Assembly: GCA_036502925.1 (NCBI GenBank)
Contig: DASXXS010000057.1
Span: 1 to 10,623, forward strand
DNA: 10,623 nt
Direction of reading: 5' to 3'
Source of the DNA: VAZQ01 sp036502925
Lineage (GTDB): Bacteria > Pseudomonadota > Alphaproteobacteria > Rhizobiales > Xanthobacteraceae
Made by a program: the position numbers and the translations under genes
Notes under the pieces: model-generated
Seen by the model: the letters and a program-made list of their open reading frames with translations, nothing else
What the model was told of the DNA's origin: nothing
Databases searched by the model: none
Shown here: piece by piece, positions 5,940 through 10,623 of the stretch
Numbering within the stretch: position 1 is the stretch's first letter
Layout of the letters: every line of letters begins with the position of its first letter

Positions 5940-7248
5940 GTTTGATCTCGCCCTTGCTGTCGATGCCCCAGCTGGTGAGGCTGTTGTAGTGGTTGTTGGG
6001 GAAGCCGAGCACGTTTGGCACCGTCTTGGTCTGCCCGCGCAGAGCGATGAAGTCCGCGCGCAGCGGCTGCGCATTGCCGGCCTCGTCCCAGGCGCGGCTT
6101 GTCAGCACGACCGGCTGGCCGTCCCACCGCCACGGCATGGTGAAGCGGGTATAGGCCTTGGGATTGACCGGCCCCTGCACGGCCGCTTCGCCCCAGCTCT
6201 TGCCGCCGTCGGCTGAGACCAGCACCTTGGCGATGCGGCCGGTGCCCGAATAGGCGATGCCGGAAATATGATAGTAGCCCGGCCCCTTGAGCGCATAGCC
6301 GAACGAGGGCCGGGTGATGAAGGATTTGACCTCGTTGATGAAGTAGAACCGGTAGGCCTTGCCGTCCGGCAGCAGCGGCGAATAGTTGCGCTCCTCGTAG
6401 TAGCTCATGGCCGGCTGATCGGTGAGCTGGATGCGGCGCACGAACTTGGTGTTCATGTTGCCTTCCCAGCCGGGCAGCAGGAGGCGCATCGGATAGCCGT
6501 TGCCGGGCATGATCCGCTCGCCGTTCTGGTAGAGCGCGATCAGGGCGTCATCCATGCCCTTCTTGAGCGGGATGCTGCGGTCGAGCGCGGACGCGTCGGC
6601 GCCTTCGGCGACGAACCACTTGGCCTTGGGATCGACGCCGGCCTCGTCGAGGAGCGTCGAGAGCGGCACGCCGGTCCATTCGGCGCAGGAGGAAAGGCCG
6701 TGCAGCGCCTGTACGGTCGCCTGGAGCGGCTCCTTGGAGAACAGCGGCGCGCTGTTGCCGCCGCATTCGACAAAGTGCATGCGCGTGACCATGGGATAGC
6801 GCATCAGCTTGTCGAGGGTGAACTCGAGCGGCTGCCGGACCAGGCCGTGGATCACCAGCCGGTGCTTGTCGGGATCGATGTCCGGAATTCCGGTATGCAG
6901 GATGGTGAAATGCAGCGGGTTCGGCGTGATGGTGCCGTTGAGCAGATGCAGCGGCGCGCGGGCATGCTGCGTGCGCGGCGCCCCGTCCGGATTGCTGAGC
7001 GTGCGCACCACCTTGTCCTCGAAATGCGAGCGCTGCTGCAGGACCGGGGTGACGGCGCCGGGCGCGGTGCTCCACGGATCGTCCTTGAGCGGCTCGGCGG
7101 CGGCCGCCGTGAGGGCGCCGGCTGCGCCGGTCGTCATGGCGCCGGCGAACACGATGCCGCGTCCGAGCAGGGCGCGGCGGTGCAACAGGCCGTTGCCGGC
7201 GACCACTTCAATGTCGCGCGACGGGGATTTTTTCTTGTTGGGGTTCAT
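5926..7248 (-). CDS. soxC: SoxC-type molybdenum sulfite/sulfane dehydrogenase, Tat-exported
   Basis: This 440-residue protein belongs to the sulfite oxidase family. An N-terminal twin-arginine signal is visible: LLHRRALL (Arg24-Arg25), then a hydrophobic Ala/Gly stretch ending near Ala51. The molybdopterin domain has the molybdenum-ligand cysteine Cys162 in VECGGNSAPL, then SCAEWTGVPL and LLLPGWEGNMN. The C-terminal dimerisation domain runs from about residue 300 and ends WGIDSKGEIKHVYA, very like SoxC. Whole-length resemblance is to SoxC, which with SoxD oxidises sulfane sulfur; acting alone with a cytochrome it may oxidise sulfite as SorA does. No soxXYZAB genes are in view, so a stand-alone periplasmic sulfite dehydrogenase is equally plausible. 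The start at 7248 is fixed by a GGAGGAG just upstream. A cytochrome c gene overlaps its 3' end. Confidence 0.88.
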   Translation of the reverse strand: MNPNKKKSPSRDIEVVAGNGLLHRRALLGRGIVFAGAMTTGAAGALTAAAAEPLKDDPWSTAPGAVTPVLQQRSHFEDKVVRTLSNPDGAPRTQHARAPLHLLNGTITPNPLHFTILHTGIPDIDPDKHRLVIHGLVRQPLEFTLDKLMRYPMVTRMHFVECGGNSAPLFSKEPLQATVQALHGLSSCAEWTGVPLSTLLDEAGVDPKAKWFVAEGADASALDRSIPLKKGMDDALIALYQNGERIMPGNGYPMRLLLPGWEGNMNTKFVRRIQLTDQPAMSYYEERNYSPLLPDGKAYRFYFINEVKSFITRPSFGYALKGPGYYHISGIAYSGTGRIAKVLVSADGGKSWGEAAVQGPVNPKAYTRFTMPWRWDGQPVVLTSRAWDEAGNAQPLRADFIALRGQTKTVPNVLGFPNNHYNSLTSWGIDSKGEIKHVYA

Positions 7249-7383
7249 GGACTCCTCCAGCGGTGAATGCCGCCGTCCGAACGCCTTCGGGGGCGGGCCT
7301 TTCAATGGCGACTTTATCACGTATTGTGGGGTCGCAACCCGGCCCGCCGCCGTCGCGACAAAAAGGTCCAAGGTCCAGAGCCC
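7249..7383. promoter_or_regulatory. Divergent promoter region between soxC and the ubiD-family gene
   Basis: These 135 bases must carry the promoters of both outward-reading genes. A weak rightward candidate is TTTCAA (7300-7305), a 16-base gap, then TATTGT (7322-7327). No leftward promoter is convincing. The A-rich run AAAAAGG and a direct repeat AAGGTCC lie just before ubiD. No strong palindrome or clear regulator site is seen. The -35/-10 match is low quality. Confidence 0.35.
7252..7258 (-). promoter_or_regulatory. Ribosome binding site of soxC
   Basis: Read on the minus strand this is GGAGGAG, with its GGAGG core 5 bases before the ATG at 7248. It rules out longer starts that would place extra residues ahead of the Tat signal. 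Confidence 0.75.
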
Positions 7384-8853
7384 ATGCAGAAGCAACAGAA
7401 GCCATATGACGGACTGCGTTCATTCCTGGCGGAATGCGAGAAGCTCGGCGAAGTGACGGTGATCCGCAACGCCGATTGGAATCTCGAGATCGGGGCGTTG
7501 ACCGAGACCGCCTCGGAGCTGATCGACGAGCCGCCGGCGTTGATGTTCGACGAGATTCAAGGATACCCGAAGGGATTTCGCGTGCTGAGCATTCCGACCG
7601 CCTCGCGGGTGCGCATGGCGATCGCGCTGGGGCTGCCACCCGATACCCCAAAGATGGAGATCGTGCGCCACGCGGCGCGGCGCCTCAAGCATGCGCCGCC
7701 GATCCCGCCGAAGGAGGTCGCGACCGGTCCGGTGATGCAGAACATCATGCGCGACAACGAGGTCGATCTCTTCAAGTTCCCGGTCCTCAAGTCGCACCGT
7801 GGCGACGGCGGCCGCTATATCGGGACCGGCGACACCTTCCTCAATCGCGATCCGGAAACCGGCTATGTCAATATGGGCACCTACCGGATGCAGGTGCACG
7901 AACGCAACCTGCTCGGTATCTGGCAGAGCCCGGGCCAGCAGGGCAGGCTGATCGCCGAACGCTACTGGAAGGAAGGCAAGGCCTGCCCGGTGGTGGCGAC
8001 CTTCGGCGGCGATCCGCTGCTCTTCTTCCTGTCCCACACCAAGTTTCCGTTCGGGATTTCCGAGCTCGACCGCGCCGGCGGCATGCTTGGGGCACCGGTC
8101 GAGGTCATCAAGGGTCCGATCACCGGCCTGCCGATCCCGGCCCATGCCGAGGTGGCGATCGAAGGGGAGATGCCGCCGCCCGACGTGGAATCGCGGCTGG
8201 AGGGTCCGTTCGGCGAATGGCCCGGCTACTACACGGTCGGCAGCAAGGGCATGGCCGACGACCAGCCGGTCATCCGGGTGAAGGCGATCTACTACCGCGA
8301 CGAGCCGATCCTCCTGAACATGGCGCCGCAATGGCCGGGCGCGCCGCACCATTCGGTGCGCTTTGAGGGCGGCATCCTGTGGGAGCAGCTCGAGGCCGCC
8401 GGCGTGCCCGGGATCGTGGGCACCTACGTGCATCACATGTTCCTGGTCGTGGTCGCGATCAAGCAGCAATATGCCGGCCACGCCAAGCAGGCCGGCATGG
8501 CGGTGCTCGGCTGCGCGGCCTCCGCCCGCAACGGACGCTTCGTGGTGATCGTCGACGAGGACATCGATCCCTCCAACATCGACGAGGTGCTGTGGGCGAT
8601 GACCACCCGGGTCGATCCGGCGACCGACATCGAGATCGTGGAGAATTGCTGGGCGACCCCGCTCGATCCGCGCATGCCGCCCGAGCGCACCCTCAATGGG
8701 CCGCACGTCAATTCGCGCGCGATCTACTACGCGGTGCGGCCCTGGGCCTGGAAGGACAAGTTTCCCCCGGTCAACCGCATCGGCAAGGACCAGCGCGACG
8801 CCATGGTGAAGAAGTACGCCGGCCAACTGCCGTTCCCGCGGCGGTTTGTTTGA
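7384..8853 (+). CDS. UbiD-family prenylated-FMN (de)carboxylase
   Basis: This 489-residue cytoplasmic enzyme belongs to the UbiD family, which removes or adds carboxyl groups on aromatic or unsaturated acids using prenylated FMN made by UbiX. The catalytic triad expected from Fdc1/UbiD is present: Arg168 in GTYRMQ, and Glu273 and Glu278 in EGPFGEWPGYY. Metal/phosphate-site residues Asn163 and Glu227 are present, but the position usually held by His is Gln186. The C-terminal IKQQYAGHAKQAG and WAMTTRVDP motifs are typical. The chosen start, ATG at 7384, gives the normal family N-terminus and is preceded by a weak AAGG. It is divergent from soxC, and no ubiX is in view. The wording is closer to catabolic aromatic-acid members than to E. 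coli UbiD, so a ubiquinone role is not assumed. The substrate is unknown. Confidence 0.9.
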   Translation: MQKQQKPYDGLRSFLAECEKLGEVTVIRNADWNLEIGALTETASELIDEPPALMFDEIQGYPKGFRVLSIPTASRVRMAIALGLPPDTPKMEIVRHAARRLKHAPPIPPKEVATGPVMQNIMRDNEVDLFKFPVLKSHRGDGGRYIGTGDTFLNRDPETGYVNMGTYRMQVHERNLLGIWQSPGQQGRLIAERYWKEGKACPVVATFGGDPLLFFLSHTKFPFGISELDRAGGMLGAPVEVIKGPITGLPIPAHAEVAIEGEMPPPDVESRLEGPFGEWPGYYTVGSKGMADDQPVIRVKAIYYRDEPILLNMAPQWPGAPHHSVRFEGGILWEQLEAAGVPGIVGTYVHHMFLVVVAIKQQYAGHAKQAGMAVLGCAASARNGRFVVIVDEDIDPSNIDEVLWAMTTRVDPATDIEIVENCWATPLDPRMPPERTLNGPHVNSRAIYYAVRPWAWKDKFPPVNRIGKDQRDAMVKKYAGQLPFPRRFV

Positions 8854-8880
8854 TTGCATTTGCCCCGAACGCGGCGCGCT

Positions 8881-8906
8881 CCTTCTCCCCGCGTGCGGGG
8901 AGAAGG
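8881..8906. repeat. Perfect palindrome downstream of the ubiD-family gene
   Basis: CCTTCTCCCCGC and GCGGGGAGAAGG form a perfect 12-bp stem with a 2-base centre. This is a common dispersed palindrome in alphaproteobacterial genomes as I remember them. It lies between convergent genes, 28 bases past the ubiD-family stop, and could end transcription from either side. No T-run follows on either strand. Confidence 0.7.
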
Positions 8907-8956
8907 TCGGGATGAGGGGGCCCCTCCACGAGTCTGAGCAGGTCCGAGTTTGCTGA

Positions 8957-8971
8957 AGCGCCCCGAGCGCT
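8957..8971. repeat. Small hairpin inside the ubiD/AAA convergent gap
   Basis: AGCGC and GCGCT form a perfect 5-bp stem around CCCGA. It lies between the two larger palindromes and may be part of the same composite repeat. It is weak alone. Confidence 0.35.
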
Positions 8972-8994
8972 GGTTTTCCGCAATCCCGTGTGTC

Positions 8995-9018
8995 CCTCTC
9001 CCCGCAAGCGGGGCGAGG
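8995..9018. repeat. Second palindrome in the convergent gap, related to 8881-8906
   Basis: CCTCTCCCCGC and GCGGGGCGAGG form an 11-position stem with one T/C mismatch and an AA centre. The CTCCCCGC core is shared with the palindrome at 8881, so the two probably delimit one composite repeat. It lies 27 bases beyond the end of the leftward ATPase gene and may serve as its 3' end structure. Confidence 0.6.
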
Positions 9019-9045
9019 TGCGCAGCGCGCGCGGCCTCAGCCGTT

Positions 9046-10623
9046 TCACTCCCCGCCGCGCTCGGCGCGCTCGGCGTCGAGCGCCGCCAGCATGTCGGCG
9101 ACCGTGGGGGCGGCGACCTGCGTGAAGCCGGTGCGGCGGATGGCGCCGCGCTTGGCGTCGTCGCAGAGCTGCCGCAGCCGCGCGCCGGAGAATCCTTCGG
9201 TCAGCGGTGTCGCCGCCTCGATGATGGATGAAAGCTCCGGCCCCTCGGCAGTCGCCGCCGTGCGCAGGCAGATGCGCAGAATGTCGCGCCGGGCCTGCGC
9301 ATCCGGCAGGCCGACCGCGATGTGCACGCCGAAACGGCCGGGGCGCAGGATCGAGGGATCGATGAGGTCGATGCGGTTGGTGGCGCCGAGCACGATCACG
9401 CCCGAAAGCTGCTCGACGCCGTCAAGTTCGGCCAGCAGCTGGCTCACCACCCGGTCGGTGGTCATCGATCCCGCATGCTGGCCGCGGATCGGCGCGATCG
9501 CCTCGAGCTGATCGAAGAAGATGACCGTCGGCGCGACCTGGCGGGCGATCCGGAACACCTGCCGCACGCCTTCCTCGGATTCACCAAGCCATTTGGTGAA
9601 GATTTCCGGCCCGTCGACCGAGATGAAATTGACGCCGCATTCGTTGGCGAGCGCCTTGGCAAGCAGCGTCTTGCCGGTCCCGGGCGGCCCGTATAGCAGC
9701 GCCCCCACATGAGGCGGCAAGCCGCTGGCAGTCAGGAGCTGCGGATTGCGCAACGGCAGCTCGACCGTCTCCTGCAGCCGCTTCTTGACCGCGTCGAGCC
9801 CGCCGATATCGTCCCAGGAGACGTCCGGAATGCTGATCAGGGTTTCGCGCAGCGCCGAGGGCCGGGTCTGCGACAGCGCCAGCTCGAGATCCTCGCGCTC
9901 GACCCGCAGATCCTCCAGCGGAATGCGGAACGCCGCGCGATGATCCGACAAGTTGCCGGCGCTGCGGCGCAGCCGGCTCAGGCCTGCATCGCGGCAAAGC
10001 TCCATCAGGTCGGCGCCGAGGAAGCCGTGGGTGCGCTTGGCGACCTCATCGAGGAATCCCTGGGCAGCGTCCGAGAGCGGCATTTCACGGGTATGGATTT
10101 CGAGGATTTCCCGCCGGCCGGGGACATCGGGCGGACCGATGAAGATCTCGCGGTCGAACCGGCCCGGGCGCCGGAACGCCGGATCGACCGCGTCGATCCG
10201 GTTGGTGGTGCCGATCACGATGACGGCGTCGACGCGCTTGAGCCCGTCCATCAGGGCGAGCAGCTGGGTGACGGTCCTGGTGTCCGAATGGGCTCCGGTC
10301 TCGCCTCGCTTGGGCGCCATGGCGTCCAGCTCGTCGATGAAGATGATCGAGGGCGAGTGATGGCCGGCTTCGTTGAACATGCGGCGCAGATTGGCCTCGG
10401 TCTCGCCCGTATAGGTGCCGATCACGTCGGGGCCGTTGATGTAATAGAAACGCGCGTCGACCTCGTTGGCGACCGCGCGGGCGAGATGCGTCTTGCCGGC
10501 GCCGGGCGGGCCGTAAAGGATGATGCCGCGCGGCGGATTGATGCCGAGATGGCGATAGACATGCGGGTATTTGAGCGGCAGCTGGACCAGCTCGCGGATC
10601 AGCTTGATCTGCTTGTTGAGGCC
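9046..10623 (-). CDS. CDC48/p97-like AAA+ ATPase with two ATPase domains (N-terminus outside window)
   Basis: 525 residues are visible; the frame is open to the window edge, so the N-domain and true start are missing. Fragment numbering is used. D1 has Walker A GPPGAGKT (Lys44), pore loop GTYTGE (Tyr71), Walker B IIFIDELD (Asp97-Glu98), sensor Asn141 and arginine fingers in FRRPGRFD (151-155). D2 has Walker A GPPGTGKT (Lys318), pore loop KWLGESE (Trp345), sensor Asn416 and RPGRF (427-431). Its Walker B reads VIFFDQLE, with Gln372 where the catalytic Glu should be. The tail ends ERAERGGE with no obvious cofactor-binding motif. Members unfold or segregate protein complexes with ATP, probably as cytoplasmic hexamers. 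Substrates are unknown. Most bacteria lack CDC48-type double-ring proteins, though some carry them. It converges on the ubiD-family gene and has no visible partner. Confidence 0.9.
   Translation of the reverse strand, partial: GLNKQIKLIRELVQLPLKYPHVYRHLGINPPRGIILYGPPGAGKTHLARAVANEVDARFYYINGPDVIGTYTGETEANLRRMFNEAGHHSPSIIFIDELDAMAPKRGETGAHSDTRTVTQLLALMDGLKRVDAVIVIGTTNRIDAVDPAFRRPGRFDREIFIGPPDVPGRREILEIHTREMPLSDAAQGFLDEVAKRTHGFLGADLMELCRDAGLSRLRRSAGNLSDHRAAFRIPLEDLRVEREDLELALSQTRPSALRETLISIPDVSWDDIGGLDAVKKRLQETVELPLRNPQLLTASGLPPHVGALLYGPPGTGKTLLAKALANECGVNFISVDGPEIFTKWLGESEEGVRQVFRIARQVAPTVIFFDQLEAIAPIRGQHAGSMTTDRVVSQLLAELDGVEQLSGVIVLGATNRIDLIDPSILRPGRFGVHIAVGLPDAQARRDILRICLRTAATAEGPELSSIIEAATPLTEGFSGARLRQLCDDAKRGAIRRTGFTQVAAPTVADMLAALDAERAERGGE

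Noticed and set aside
6268..7266. Open frame of 332 codons on the plus strand opposite soxC
   Set aside because: It lacks motifs and is antisense to a strongly conserved molybdenum enzyme gene with a good ribosome binding site.
7420..8859. Long open frame (479 codons) on the minus strand opposite the ubiD-family gene
   Set aside because: The composition is shadow-like and the opposite strand is unmistakably UbiD-family.
8881..8906. Classic rho-independent terminator
   Set aside because: The stem is strong but no T-run follows on either strand; it was recorded as a repeat with possible 3' end function.

Overview
The window is GC-rich throughout, with tightly packed genes on both strands and short palindromic repeats in the gaps. 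Protein families, codon bias and the repeat types suggest an alphaproteobacterium, most likely order Hyphomicrobiales (Bradyrhizobium/Rhodopseudomonas/Xanthobacteraceae-like). This is judged from remembered sequence style, not from a search.

Layout. Positions 1-2249 (+) hold a pyrimidine-synthesis block: the last codons of a PyrK-like electron-transfer subunit overlap pyrD (class 1B dihydroorotate dehydrogenase), followed after a palindromic repeat by pyrC (dihydroorotase). These proteins catalyse consecutive steps: carbamoyl-aspartate to dihydroorotate (PyrC), then to orotate (PyrD/PyrK). Positions 2341-5244 (+) hold a TcuA-like FAD-dependent dehydrogenase and an amidase-signature hydrolase, possibly co-transcribed, with unknown true substrates. 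Positions 5391-7248 (-) hold a two-gene periplasmic module: a Tat-exported SoxC-type molybdenum sulfite/sulfane dehydrogenase and, overlapping its stop codon, a monohaem c-type cytochrome resembling only the first half of SoxD. Diverging from soxC across a 135-base promoter region is a UbiD-family prenylated-FMN decarboxylase (7384-8853, +). Convergent to it, and running off the right edge, is a CDC48/p97-like double AAA+ ATPase (9046-10623, -; N-terminus outside the window).

Intergenic DNA. No gap exceeds 300 bases. Five gaps lie downstream of genes, and each carries a palindromic or tandem repeat: 1050-1165, 2219-2324, 3839-3857, 5271-5356 and 8881-9018. The one divergent promoter gap (7249-7383) has none of comparable strength. 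No tRNA, rRNA, CRISPR, insertion sequence or phage gene was seen.

No complete undescribed system is evident. The most unusual points are: (i) a natural Glu-to-Gln change in the second-ring Walker B motif of the CDC48-like ATPase; (ii) a head-to-head heptamer repeat array that encodes the last residues of PyrC; (iii) an inverted-repeat element whose two arms differ by compensatory base-pair changes; (iv) active-site departures in PyrD, UbiD and the TcuA-like protein; (v) a SoxC paired with a half-length SoxD.
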